Source: Pyrenochaeta sp. MPI-SDFR-AT-0127
Lineage: Eukaryota > Ascomycota > Dothideomycetes > Pleosporales > Cucurbitariaceae
Assembly (NCBI GenBank): GCA_020747015.1
Contig: JAGTJM010000031.1
Span: 357,912-421,911, forward strand
DNA: 64,000 bases
Reading direction: 5' to 3'
Shown here: positions 1-11,278 of the stretch, in pieces
Position numbering within the stretch: position 1 is the first letter of the stretch
Layout: every line of letters begins with the position of its first letter
Notes under the pieces: generated by a model
Told to the model about the DNA's origin: nothing
Database searches by the model: none
What the model saw: only the letters and a program-made list of their open reading frames with translations
Translations under genes and position numbers: made by a program

Positions 1-3000
1 CCCGCCTGCAGCGATGAATGGAATCACCACTGCCATGAAGACGCCAAATCCAGAGATGCCGTGTTTCTGCTCAAATTCGTCCTCAAAGCCAGGGCAAGGA
101 TGCACGTCCCCAGTCTTGTCGTATTCGTTGCCTCCTTCACATGTGGAGAGCGGAATCTTCCGGTACGGGGTGTTGTCCCACCATTCGCGAGCGCCCTTTT
201 CACAGACAGCCTTAGGATCTGAGAGCGTGAGGCCTGGGATGACGGCGCATTCTCCACCAGGCTGCCGTTCATAGTTATATGCACTGTCAGGCTGTATTAG
301 TATCAAATCGACTTCAAAGTCTGTAGAGAAGCGTACCATTCATAATCGCGCCTTGTGCAAGAACAATTCCTGGCAATGTCGTGCATGTGGTAGATTCTCT
401 CGCTATTCTTGCACTTCGCGTCGCGCTTCTTACGATGATATTGTGCAACATGCCCAAAGAGACACTCGGGATTGTCTTGCTGGAGCGGGTGTTGTGGTGA
501 CCAAAGATCGTAATCTCCGTTGGTGGGATCGTTCTCGTTCAATTCGCATTTTCTGTCAAATTCCGGCAGTCCAGAGAAATCAACATTGACAGCGACCAGC
601 TCCTTCCCGTCCTTGCCCCATAGAAGGAAGTTAAGTGAGGTGTCGCTTGGGACTGTAGTGATTGCATCGACCCGAATCCTGTGCTCTGAAAATTTGAAAA
701 GGTTCCACTTGCTGCCACTGTCGAGAGTGTAGTACAAGTGGTCAGTGTCTTCGCCTCGACGGACAATGACAATGACGGAACCTTGATCGCCAAACTCCCA
801 AGCGTAGGCACCTTTCTTGATTTCCTTCCAGGTAAGGCCTGCATCAGTAGTCATGAAAGTATTGGCTTCACCGAACGTGCTGAGTTCTGACCCAACATTG
901 CCCACTCCAAGCATTAGACCCACTGCAGTTGGAGAAGAGTACATCTCCCGAGGATCTGCACGCTCTGTGTAACCGTGAATGTGCAAGCCGCACTTCGTCT
1001 TATCTGATACATCGCAGCCGTATGCCTTGTTATCCGAGTCCTTCTCAGGAGCCTGAATGCCCTCCCAGTCTGCGCCGTCGTTGTGCGTAATCCGACTCTG
1101 TTTCTTTTTCTTGGAGCCATTGTTGACTTCATCCACATTTACGACAACGTTTGCAACTGCAACACCTTCGAGGCCCTGCAATTTCTCGAAGTCGACGTAT
1201 CCTTCTGTGTTTCTGTTCACAGCATTTAAGCTCATGACATATGATGTACCATTGCTGTTGCTTTTGATTATGGAACCATACTCCTGATCTGGTCGTGGGT
1301 TGACAGTAACATGGAGGAACACGGCGTGCGTAGAGCTCTCCAGTACGGTATAGGCTGTCTGGTGAATGTCGAAGAATTTAGGGGGGAATTTGGCTTCGGC
1401 AAAGACATTGGCATCCAGACTGGCATCCAGATGTAACGTTTTGCCATCGCCGCCCTTCGTTGCCACCACAATGAACTCGGCCATTGTTGCGAATTCTACC
1501 ACAGACTTGAACTTGGTATCCTTTTTCTTGAACCAGTCATCGCTAGAAATAAGCTCCAATGGGGCGCCCATCTCCTCATTTGAATGTTGTTCGCAGAAGA
1601 CTCGCTCCTCCTTGACATTCCGACCAGCTTCACGCCAGACGAATGCACACTTCTTGACGTAGGGTACCAAGGGATCCCAGCTCTCTTTCTGGCCATTCTT
1701 CTGAGAAACATAGGCGACAGTGTGGCAATCTTTATCTCCAAGCTTTTCACAGTTCTCGCCACCCATCCAGATGATCCAACCTGGTCTTTTAGGGTGAAAT
1801 TGCATAATCTGAAGCATCTCCCGGTTTGGCATTACGGGGGCCTCGAAGGAGTGAATGCTTTTGTGGAGTCCACGGTCGTCGGAGTAATACACCTTCTTGG
1901 TAGCAGTCAAGAAGTACACATAATTGCTGTCGTACTGGTGAGGATAGATCCTGACAATTTCGTCGTCAATCGCCTTCTGCCACTTCTTTCCATGATCATG
2001 AGTGATCCAGGCAGTACGCTCGTCCGTAAGCATAACTACTGTCTCATCCGTGTCGCGGGTGTTCCCAGTATCATCACTTCCCTGGGTGTTGCGCTCTAGA
2101 TAGTACTGCTCCATAAAGTTGCTGCCCTTGAATTTGGTGATCTCACTGGTGATCTTGTCACTCTTTGGTGGTGGTTTTTCGACCGCATCGCACTGGTGTT
2201 CAACTTCTTTGTCCTTCTCCGTCTTACCTGTGCACTGGTTGCCAGGGATTTTTCTCCAGCCTGAACTACCTTTGTAGGTTTTGGCATTATTCTCACATGC
2301 GCCTTTTGGTAATTTCAGGGAATCTGAAGCCACACACCGCTTGTCTTTACCCTGGCCTTCGGGCTTGAAGTTGAAATCACACTCGTAATCCCTGAGTTCG
2401 TCGCACTCGCAGGGTTCAAAGGTCGGTACCGGGTCGTTGAACACATCTCCAACGAAGCATTCGGCATCCCACTTGCGTCTCCGGAACAGTTGTTTGTGTC
2501 CCATGACGCAACTTGGCTTGCCATCCTGCTCTTTACGCACTGGCCACTTCGGCTCAAAGTCTTTATCTTCGCATTTCCTCTCGTGCAGACCGTTAAAGTC
2601 TAGATGAATAATGACGTGCTCTCGGCCACCACCATCTTTTTTCTTGGATGCGTAAAGCATAAACTTCAAGCTCGTCGCGTCAGGCAGTGTCGTTAATTCG
2701 CGAGCGCGGATCTTGAACTTGAGTTGGATTTTATTCCACGTACCCTTTCGCCCATGCTTAAGCGAATACCTAATCACATCGGTATCTCCTTCATCAAAGA
2801 CTGCTACCAGGACCGAGCCCTGGTCGCCAAATTCGTACTTGTGCGCTTCTTCGAGAGCCAATTCCCAAGTGAGCCCTGCATCATCGGAAACATAGAGATC
2901 CCCATCAGTGTACTTGCCGAGGTACTCGCCAGTATTTCCTACTCCCATAACGATACCGGGAGCAGGGCTGGAAAAGACACGGCCACTGTTGTGCAGGTTG

Positions 3001-4274
3001 GTCACGGAGTGTAGGTGTAGCTCTGCATCCTTTCCTTTGATGCTGAGCTTCTCGAACGATCTTCCATCATCAAAACTGATGCGAGATTTCAACTTCTTGT
3101 TCTGGCCCGATTTCTCGACCTCTTTCCAGTTGTCTACAGTATTGACCAATACTACACCTTGTATATTGGCAATCTTTTCGAAATCGACGTAGCCATCCTG
3201 ATTGCGGTTTGTGTGCTCGGCGTTTTTGGTAAAATATGTTCCGTTCGAATTGCTTGTGTACAAATTTCCCATGGCGACATACTTTGAAGTCATGACATCA
3301 ACTTGTATGCTGTAATTTGTTGACTCGAGTATAGTGTATGCATCCTCCTCAATCTTGTGGTCTCCAAACTCGGCATGGTGCCATGTTTCGGTATCTTCGG
3401 TAACGTAGAGGGATAATTCGCTCGAGTGGTCCGACTTGGCGGCGGCAACAAGGTAGCCTTTCACGGCAGCCATATTTGCCATGCCTTGTACGGTGCGGTT
3501 AGAAGACATGACCGGTTCCTCTTCATCCTTGAAATAGCTAAGATTGTTAGCAGTTGCAACACGAGCAGCCCGTATTGCCACTCACTTGTCAGTCATCAGT
3601 AGTCTAAAGTCCTTGGATCTGTCCGAATATTTGCCCCTTGTGATACATAGTATGCGCTTATCATGTTTGTCTGTGCCTAAGAGAAAACGCTCAGAGCTCT
3701 TGGCCCATTGACACATTCGGCGGTCATCGACAAGGACTTTTGGTTCTGACTTGAAACCATCTTCGGTATAGTATGTCTGCCACTTGTGTCAACTACCATC
3801 AAACGTACAAGTCAAGTGGGAATCCCTCACCCTTCCGAGACACGGCGCAGTGAAGCAGTTCTCGATCTCATTTATCAGTATCTTCTTGTTGTCTTGCGCA
3901 TGCCAGCCAACAGGTCCATTCGGCGAGGGCGGAAGCTCAGTTTTGAAGCTAGCCCATGTCTCTCCCTGGTCGTATGTGATCCAGTGCGCATCTTCGCTCA
4001 AAACCAGAGCCACCTTGTTATCGTACGGATTCTTGAGAATGCCCAGTCCATGCAAGTCCTTTAACTGTTTCCAGGCCTTGCCTGCATCCTGTGACCGCCA
4101 TATCTTCCCAGTCTCGAGCTCTTGTACCAACGCGATGGCCGAATCATCAAAGTACATGAGATTGACCAGTTCGTTGCTGAAGGGTGTGGTCTCGACGAGC
4201 GGCTCATCTTTAGCGGCGGCCGAGGGTGCTAATGCCAGCAGAGCGGGCAGCAGTAGGCCCTTGAGGTATCTCAT
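1..4274 (-). CDS. VPS10: Vps10/sortilin-type vacuolar sorting receptor, partial, with an in-frame TGA
   Basis: This is a type I membrane receptor that carries soluble vacuolar hydrolases such as carboxypeptidase Y from the late Golgi to the endosome. Exons on the minus strand are 4274-3586, 3537-337 and 283-1; the introns are 48 and 53 nt and the phases agree. About 1390 codons lie inside the window. The start gives a signal peptide (residues about 1-21, ending APSAAA). Two luminal Vps10 beta-propeller domains follow, each with Asp-box-like SDDAGLTW/TTDAGLTW motifs and a Cys-rich 10CC module. The transmembrane helix just begins at the window edge (FGVFMAVVIPFIAAG), so the helix and the cytosolic tail lie outside. 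Oddity: codon 162 is TGA (3789-3791), but the same frame then continues with typical Vps10 sequence (WQTYYTEDGF, DDRRMCQWAKSS) to the first intron. The family assignment is firm; whether the gene is functional is open. Confidence 0.93.
3789..3791 (-). other. In-frame TGA inside the VPS10 reading frame
   Basis: The codon order is Phe-Asp-Gly-Ser, TGA, His-Lys-Trp-Gln. Homologous sequence continues in the same frame for 67 further codons up to the donor at 3585, then through more than 1100 codons of the next exons with no other stop. The only GT...AG pair that would remove the TGA locally is 20 nt long and would shift the frame. It could be a nonsense mutation, a sequencing error or a readthrough codon (a C follows the TGA). 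Confidence 0.85.
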
Positions 4275-4776
4275 GATGCATGAAGGCGGAGGGAAATGTC
4301 GAGGGTGGAGTGTGAGGCAGGCGGGCCTAGTGAACAGATGGCTGCTTCGCCGTCTACAGCCTTGTCAGAAAGCTGAAGGCAGACGCCCCCCCGATGTGAC
4401 GCTTGGCACTCTGAAACAGTCGACGCGCCGCACGGAGAAGCTGCGCCGGGCGTTTCAATGAGGCACGGGAATGTGATGCGGGACTGATTTGAGAAGTCTA
4501 CAAGTTGAAGCCGTGTTTGGAGGCAGAAGGCGCTACAGAGACAAAAGAACAGGACGCCTGCAGCGCGAAGACGTGCCGCGTTGGTGACGAATGAGCGGAG
4601 CCTGCGGGTGGGCGCACGCCCGCCGTCAACCTCCGCAGCCTCCATCCTTGTCGCTCGTGCAACTACTCCTAGACACGCCAACATTGCATATGCTCGGCCA
4701 TTCCAAGTGAGAGACTCGACAAGTCCTACTCTCCAACTCATGTCAGAACTCAACTTTGAATACACTATCTGAGCAT
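4275..4776. promoter_or_regulatory. VPS10 upstream region
   Basis: This 502-bp spacer lies between the start of VPS10 and the end of the next minus-strand gene. It presumably holds the VPS10 promoter and 5' UTR and the terminator of the 270-aa gene. The open frame across it (4271-4765, minus) has no conserved look. I see no defined element. Confidence 0.4.
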
Positions 4777-5589
4777 CTACTCTGGAAGATCATGGTAGTG
4801 ATGATGGTGGAAGAGATGGAAATGGCGTGGGCTCCTTCCCTGTCCTTCATGATCAAGGCGGCCTAGCCCTCTTCCCAGAGCCTCCTCATTCCCATACAGC
4901 CTTCCCGACTCTTCAACGTACTTCACAACCGTTAGGCATCCCATAATCACTACTTCAGGATCCATCAGCCCTTCTTTCATCACATCCTCCCAGATTTCTA
5001 GCTTCCCAGCCTCTCCTCCCGCCACCACAACTGTCCCAGATCCAGCAAATGTGAAGCGGGCCATGACTGGAGATGCTGCATCTGGCGAGAAATCTAGAGA
5101 CGACAGCTCCAGACAAGCACATGTTCTCCTCAAGTGCCAGACATACCGCGTCCCATGACACGTAAACGCCCAGTTGTCGAAGTCTGGCGCTGCCATTTCG
5201 ATGGGTATGTCATGGCCGGGTTTTCGTGAGGGGTTAACGGTCAGCCTGGCGCGCGGATAGCAGGCAATGTGGCTGACCGTATGGGCGTGGAACCCTGCGC
5301 GACCTGTAATCTCTGTCGCCAATGGGCGTGAAATGGAGATGTCAGGACCCTTGTGGGCATGAGAGGCGGTGGCAGTGGAGCCGTAGCGAACATCATATGA
5401 AGGTGAGGTTGAAGCTTGGCTTCTCGCAGCGGTTGGTAAGAGGTGCGATAGAAACTTGCTTTCTGTTGTGTAGAGACTGTAGGCCAAAACGGATGCTTGA
5501 GAGTCTCCTGGCTCGTCTTCTCCGGTCAGCGTCGAGTGCTCATACTCGTCGGCTGACAACTGATTCTGTATTGCTGGCGAAGGCATCAT
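4777..5589 (-). CDS. Hypothetical protein, 270 aa
   Basis: This is a single-exon gene whose first ATG is at 5589. I do not recognise the family with certainty. The N-terminal 90 residues are polar and look disordered. Residues about 130-235 look like a folded domain rich in beta strands, with runs such as DNWAFTCHGTRYVWHLRR, ARFTFAGSGTVVVAGGEAGK and LEIWEDVM. These alternating strands recall small fungal beta-barrel families such as tubby-like domains, but that is only an impression. The C-terminus is His-rich (HFHLFHHHHYHD). There is no signal peptide or membrane segment. Length and composition support a real gene. Confidence 0.6.
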   Translation of the reverse strand: MMPSPAIQNQLSADEYEHSTLTGEDEPGDSQASVLAYSLYTTESKFLSHLLPTAARSQASTSPSYDVRYGSTATASHAHKGPDISISRPLATEITGRAGFHAHTVSHIACYPRARLTVNPSRKPGHDIPIEMAAPDFDNWAFTCHGTRYVWHLRRTCACLELSSLDFSPDAASPVMARFTFAGSGTVVVAGGEAGKLEIWEDVMKEGLMDPEVVIMGCLTVVKYVEESGRLYGNEEALGRGLGRLDHEGQGRSPRHFHLFHHHHYHDLPE

Positions 5590-6514
5590 GATTTACCTCG
5601 GAATTTTCGTGATGGAGGTCAACGCATTTCATGTCCGCTGTTCAAACGCTTGTTCGCCTGTTTGCATCCACAGGCGGACATCGACTTCTTTGTTCGATAT
5701 CCTAACTCCGGCATTATCTCCTTCATGAAGAGCATCTCCATTTCAATTATCTTATGTTTTCTCTGTATACGCTATTGCTTCGTATTTCTTGAGCTGCGTA
5801 GAGCGTGGATTCAAAATTTCATGGGACCTCGCAGCTACAGATGGAAGGCCCTCTGCACAAGTGTCGCCGTAGTAAAGTGAACACATTGATTGTTTGTAAG
5901 GTAGACGCCTTGGTCAATGGACAATGAAGGTATAAGACCTTGAATCCATGCGATCGTTGAGAAGGAAGCTAATCTGTATGTTGTAGAATGGATGATTGCA
6001 GACAGCTTATCTGGAGCAGCATAGTCTTAGGTTTCCAGAGGACATGGACCAAACAAGAATTCACCAAACTGTAAAGCAAATACTTTTGATGCTCAAGGAA
6101 GTGCAAACATGGACAGATATTCGAGGAAATCTGGCGGCATACCTGCAGCTACGCGCTGGTGCCGCGCCAATAATAGTTTATGCGCCGAGTTAATTCACCA
6201 AAGTTAATTGTAGCTGATGGGGATCTCAATGTGGACTGGAGCAGCGATAAATGCTGTTCGACGCCATTTTCGGCAGATTCAAGCGCCAGGAGCACAGTTT
6301 ACCGAGATTTTGATGGCTCTTATTCGCCCAGGGCTCAATTCTCATGCAGAACATCGCTGTGCCACCTTCAGGTTGAACAGCGGCCTGTGCCACTAACAGC
6401 TGCTTGTGAGGATGGATTCAGGTACTTAGGGAGCATATTGTTGCATTGTTTGCGATGCTGGAGCAAGAGTTACCGGACAATTCAATTTGCTCAGATAGCC
6501 ATCTAACAAGAATC
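5590..6514. other. Intergenic, divergent promoter region
   Basis: This 925-bp stretch separates the 270-aa gene (minus) from the membrane-protein gene (plus). Its short open frames (5650-5880, 5996-6193, 6180-6506) show no conserved features. It presumably holds both promoters. No repeat or RNA gene was seen. Confidence 0.4.
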
Positions 6515-8755
6515 ATGTCCCTTGAACTTGAATCAAGATTTGTGAAAACAGGCTTTTGGTACGTAGAAATCTTTGAATGTCATTTGAGGTCAATAGAGTA
6601 TTTGCTGATGTACAACCCTTCGCGCAGGACGAATATAGATGATGGACCTGTTCTAGGTCGAACAATTACAACTGATACCAGGACTGGCAATTTACTCGTT
6701 GCACTCCTTGCTGTCCTGTCAACACTAGGTATTGTATATACTCTTGTCATCACCCAATTTCTAATGATGAAAGGGACTGCACATCTATGGCATCTCCTTG
6801 CCTTTGCGATTCATCAGGTCCGTGCCAATGGCCAACCGAGAGACGCCCTTTTCAGACAACAGCAAGCTTTACTACGCACACTTCCAACGCCAAGCTCAGT
6901 CATGGCAGATGTACTGAAGCTTTGGTGGGCCTGGAGAAAACATGCACGCCGACCACTGTTACGATCAATCGGCCTAGTACTCCTCGCATTCCTTTTCGCA
7001 ACGGCGACTATCGCAGCCAGTGTGTTCTCCTCTCTTATTGTCGACGGTGGGAGTATCACTGTGCTAGTCGATTCACCATTTTGCGGCAAAGTGAACCCAA
7101 GTGGGAGGGCCTGGCAGTCGTACAAGGTAGCCCTTGAGAATTCTACCCCCACGTACGCCAAAGACTGCTACAAGAACGCATCGCTCCCATCTACTTGTAA
7201 CGTATTTGTGCACCCAAGTGTGCCGTTTACCGTTCAAGATGCCCCGTGTCCTTTCAATGCAAGTATGTGCGTTGCTGAGAAAGCGGTTAGCATGGATTCT
7301 GGGCTCGTTGACGTCAGTAAGGCCTTTGGACTCAACCTTGCGGCTAGGGACCGGATCAGTTACAGAAGAAGAGCTACGTGCACCGTTCTCCCTTCACAAG
7401 GCCATACGGCCATCTTCAATTTGACCGAGCTCCCTCAGTACACGCCTTCACGTGGCGCTCTTCCAGGTGAGCAGGTTGTGGCGATTAACTTTGGGCGTAC
7501 AAACGATCCGAGCCAAATCGCTAGTTTCGTAGCGAGTCTTACCCTATCCAATGTTAGCGCAACTCCAAAGTTTTATGGGTAAGTCTGTGGTCTTGATTGA
7601 CCCATTACATGCTGGCTGATTTGTTGGCATTTAGTGGCAGAAACTTCTACACGAATGTGAACAATACAGAGCCGCCTGGCATCATTCCTATCAGAGCACT
7701 TTTCAATCCAGACGGTGACACAATGTTCAAGGTATTCATGCCCAATTCCGTAGCTTACGACAACCCTGTGGATGACCCGCTCTTTTCTGCACATAAGAAA
7801 TTATTGTCCTACGATGACACACAGCTGAAGAATGATACAATATATATGTCAGATTTTCTGATCAAAGGGATTGGGTGCTTACAGCAAGTGAGTAAACATA
7901 TTTCTTATGCGAATTGCAAGTCTTTTTGGTTTCTCACCCTCATGCAGTTTGAATACTGTCACGTACGAGCAGGCAAAGAAGACTTCTGTACTCCTCTGGG
8001 TGGAAAAACCGACTACAATTTCACGGAATTCAGCTTCCCTGAGGCAAATGAGATACAACGAGCTTTGCTACAATTGATCGTCTTTTCATCATATCTCTAC
8101 GATTTCGCTCACACCGACACTTGTCAAGCTTCATCACTCATCAAGAGGGCAGATGCTCGTATTGAATCGCTTCCGGATGATCAGTGGAAACAGGAGGTCG
8201 TGGGTTGGGAAAAAGAAACATGGGCTGCCTTGCAAATTCTCGTATCCCAATATGCAATCGGGCCAAAGGTTAGTGATCCACTAGCAGATAACTATTGGAT
8301 TCACCCAGAGACGAGAGCGGAGAAGACGCTGTGTGGAGCACAGAAAATGACCAAATCTGGCGACTTTGTGTGAGTCGCTCTATTACGTCTGATATATTTT
8401 TCTAATCAAAAGCAGAAACATTAATGTCTTCGGTCTCTCCTTTGTGATCGCCTTCTCCATTATGGTCTCCGTTCTTGACATCATGCTACTGAAGTTCCTG
8501 GTATATCTCAGTAGCTTTCGACGCGCACTAGCCCCACGTATTGATCGCTGGATTCAAGATGGGGTTTGGCAGTTGCAACGTCGGGCGTATGAAGGCGAAG
8601 GACACAGGGATTGGAAAGACCTCGAGAGTGAAATCCCACTTATGCATAAGGACCAGAAGCTGAAAGATCTATCGATAACGTGGCTGCCTGGGAAAAGTCC
8701 AGGGCCGCTGTTCAGTTCGACGTTTAACTCAGGTGCTTCATTAGAACCCGAGTGA
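6515..8755 (+). CDS. Fungal multi-pass membrane protein of unknown function, 669 aa
   Basis: Exons are 6515-6558, 6628-7578, 7635-7887, 7948-8369 and 8416-8755, 670 codons in all. The first intron (69 nt) and the third (60 nt) contain no stop, so an uninterrupted frame looks longer than the real protein; splicing the first joins TGFW to TNIDDGPVLG. Visible features are a membrane helix near residues 36-60, a second near 130-155, and a large Cys-containing, probably extracytoplasmic central region with many N-glycosylation sequons (NASL, NVSA, NDTI). A last helix lies near 570-600 and a charged tail follows. This layout fits a large fungal family of uncharacterised membrane proteins. I chose the ATG at 6515 because it sits just before the conserved-looking start; the in-frame ATG at 6455 is an alternative. 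Confidence 0.7.
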
Positions 8756-11278
8756 TCTCTAAGAGGGAATGTGTCGACGCAAGATGGTGAGGTCCCCGAA
8801 GGGGTTGGCGAAGCGTATATAGGGTGGATTCAGGCTTTGTCAACACTTACATTCCGAGTTCGTCTGGTCCTGAAATCTTCCAGTATGTTTGAGCTTCTTA
8901 GGTCGTTTTCCTTCGCCAGGGCGTTTTTTATGACGAAAGAGATACATGCTTCTCTGCGCTGAATCGCAACTGCTTCTTCGGCCGTCTAGAGTAACATGAT
9001 TATCAGCATTTATGATGTAGCCAAGTACTTCATCACTGTGCCTGCGGTCAGTGGACCAAAGTATGAAACATTCACTAGTGTGTAAGTTGCAATTAGATAG
9101 ATTATGAAGCTAATCTGAGGAAATCATATGCCGTCCGTGCTCTCTCTGGAACACTTCTTTTCTCAACTTTATTGTTGTTAGTTCGTACGATGAAAATATT
9201 CTACAATAATAGCCAATACATTTGGCCACCTGTCATCAATTGTGTTAGCCTTTGCCAATAAGCAGCTGAAGAAGTCATATACCGTTTTGCCTTTCATCGG
9301 ATTTTTCAGTCTCAAAGAGTTCATGAAGTTGGCTGGATCCCTTTACATTATGCTTCCACGCCAACGATGGATATAAAATTCGTTGTGCAATATATATCTG
9401 AAACGTGGTAGGACTTCTTGTGGTTTATTGGAAATTCATGTAGTAATGGGCATAGACGAAACTGTCGCACCGATCTCATGGATCCTGTTGGAGTTTATTA
9501 TATGCTATTGCTAGCGTTGACGACAATCCTGGCGAGAACAAGTGCAAGGAGAATGCCGAGAATGGCGACATTGTGGTACGGTCAGCGGCATATAATCTGA
9601 TCTAATGGTCGTAGGTGTTGAAGTAGTACCCTACTTCTTTGAAACTGTTTGGGGTTTGATACGTACTTGGTGTTTACTTCATTCAATATACAACGAGTTG
9701 GGAAGATTAACTCTATAGTTTGATTGGTAGTAGGCTTTGACCGTTGTTTGAACCGCTAAGTTCGGAGGGGAACCCTTAGTTCCGTGGTAATACACCACTT
9801 TTTAAAAAGATTTATGTCATCAACAGCGATAATACTCCGTTTTTAGGGACCTCTAAGGCGGCATTACAACATAGAACACAAAGCGCGACAGCGTTAAAAA
9901 GGTGGCAGCCATCATGAACTACTGTCTCATTACAAAGCTCCGTATCAGAAGACCAATCTTCGCGGGCCATGGGGCATGCTTGTGTTCCATAACACTCTAG
10001 CATAAGTGTTAGACCAGCCAACATTGTGTTCGTCAGGCAAAACATATTTTGCAGAGTGATAGTCGCCATTACCAAATAGGATTCGCTCGGAGGATCGAGG
10101 TAATTCACATGTTTTGGCCCATTACCGCTAGAAAATCAAATCTTACAAGAGAATCACCTGTGAGGTACTCTCAGATATGTTCAAGATAGTCGTAGATTTC
10201 GTTGTGTTGCTCCCAAATCCTTTGAAGACAGCGATGGTTGTTTTCGATACCACCGACATGCAAGATAAGAGTACAAGGTTTAAACCTGCCAAAAAGTTGT
10301 TCTACATGGTATCGAAATATCCAGTACGGTAGATGTGCAGAAGCGAAAGATAACTCGAGAACAATACCAAGGACTAGTCATCTTATCACAAGAAGATATG
10401 TTCTTCGCCCTTGAGACTCTACGAAGCGACTAGGGAATAAGTGTGGCTGACAAAACATCACTTCGCGAGAATTAAGCACGTGGACAGTGGAAAGACTCAC
10501 TTTGAGCAAATTTGTACGGCAGTCATCAATGTACGGATTGTGGCATTCCACCAAAGATAAGCCACCGTGCGTCATAACAAATGCACTTCGTGTTGCCTCC
10601 GTTCTTCCAGGCGTTCACCAGCGGCGATAACGCAAAAGTAAGTATGATTAATAGGTAAATACCTGGGAGACTGTGTAAGGAAGGATGCTGACCGCGTTTA
10701 TTGTGCAAGTGGAAGCGCTTTGGACGAGTTAGATCTACTATCTTTGAAGACAATACATCAGGATGCGTGGCAATATGAAAACCAATCACGTGAAGTATGT
10801 AGTCCTGAGTTTTGAATCGATTATAGTGAAAAGGAAATTGCATACATGCCTGGTACTAAATGACCATTTTGTTTCAGATAAAACAAATGGCAAATAATGT
10901 TTCGACCTACGATGAAGCTATTTCTAGACCCGCACCCATGTCGCGCTCTATGCATAATATTTTTTCTGGGTTTTGCGCTGTGTTTTCTCTCAGACACCGC
11001 CTTTAAGGGTAAGATCGAGAAATGGAAAATTAGGCACGATATGCGACAGAGTATGATATATATCTACACTCCGCCCATGCAATGTCTAGCACCATAATAC
11101 AAATGAGAAGAAGATATTTTAGAAGGCCGTAACCTCCGGTCGAAGAGCGCTGGCAAGACGAAAAATAGGTACACCCGTCACTCCACGCTGGTAGCATTTG
11201 ACCAAGTAGAATCCCTGAAGAATACCCGCAGCCAAGTTCCGTAGCCTAGTCCATAGCTGAACTACTCTGGCCCACCAA
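8756..11278. other. AT-rich gene-poor region
   Basis: This stretch of about 2.5 kb is visibly richer in A+T than its neighbours. It holds only short open frames. One is a Cys-rich 85-codon frame on the minus strand (9812-10069, ATG at 10069). Another at about 9130-9280 (plus) reads as a hydrophobic peptide but then hits stops. I could not identify a transposon, tRNA or 5S gene. Degenerated sequence is plausible but unproven. Confidence 0.4.

Noticed and set aside
1584..2099. Antisense frame of 171 codons within VPS10
   Set aside because: It is the mirror frame of a strongly coding exon.
3775..3795. A 20-nt GT...AG segment that would excise the TGA in VPS10
   Set aside because: It is too short for a spliceosomal intron, and its removal would shift the frame away from the conserved sequence.
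4271..4765. Open frame of 164 codons upstream of VPS10
   Set aside because: Its composition is not protein-like, and it occupies the expected promoter and 5' UTR.
9715..9800. Stretch resembling a 5S rRNA or tRNA by eye
   Set aside because: It lacks the conserved internal promoter boxes and a foldable 5S or cloverleaf structure.
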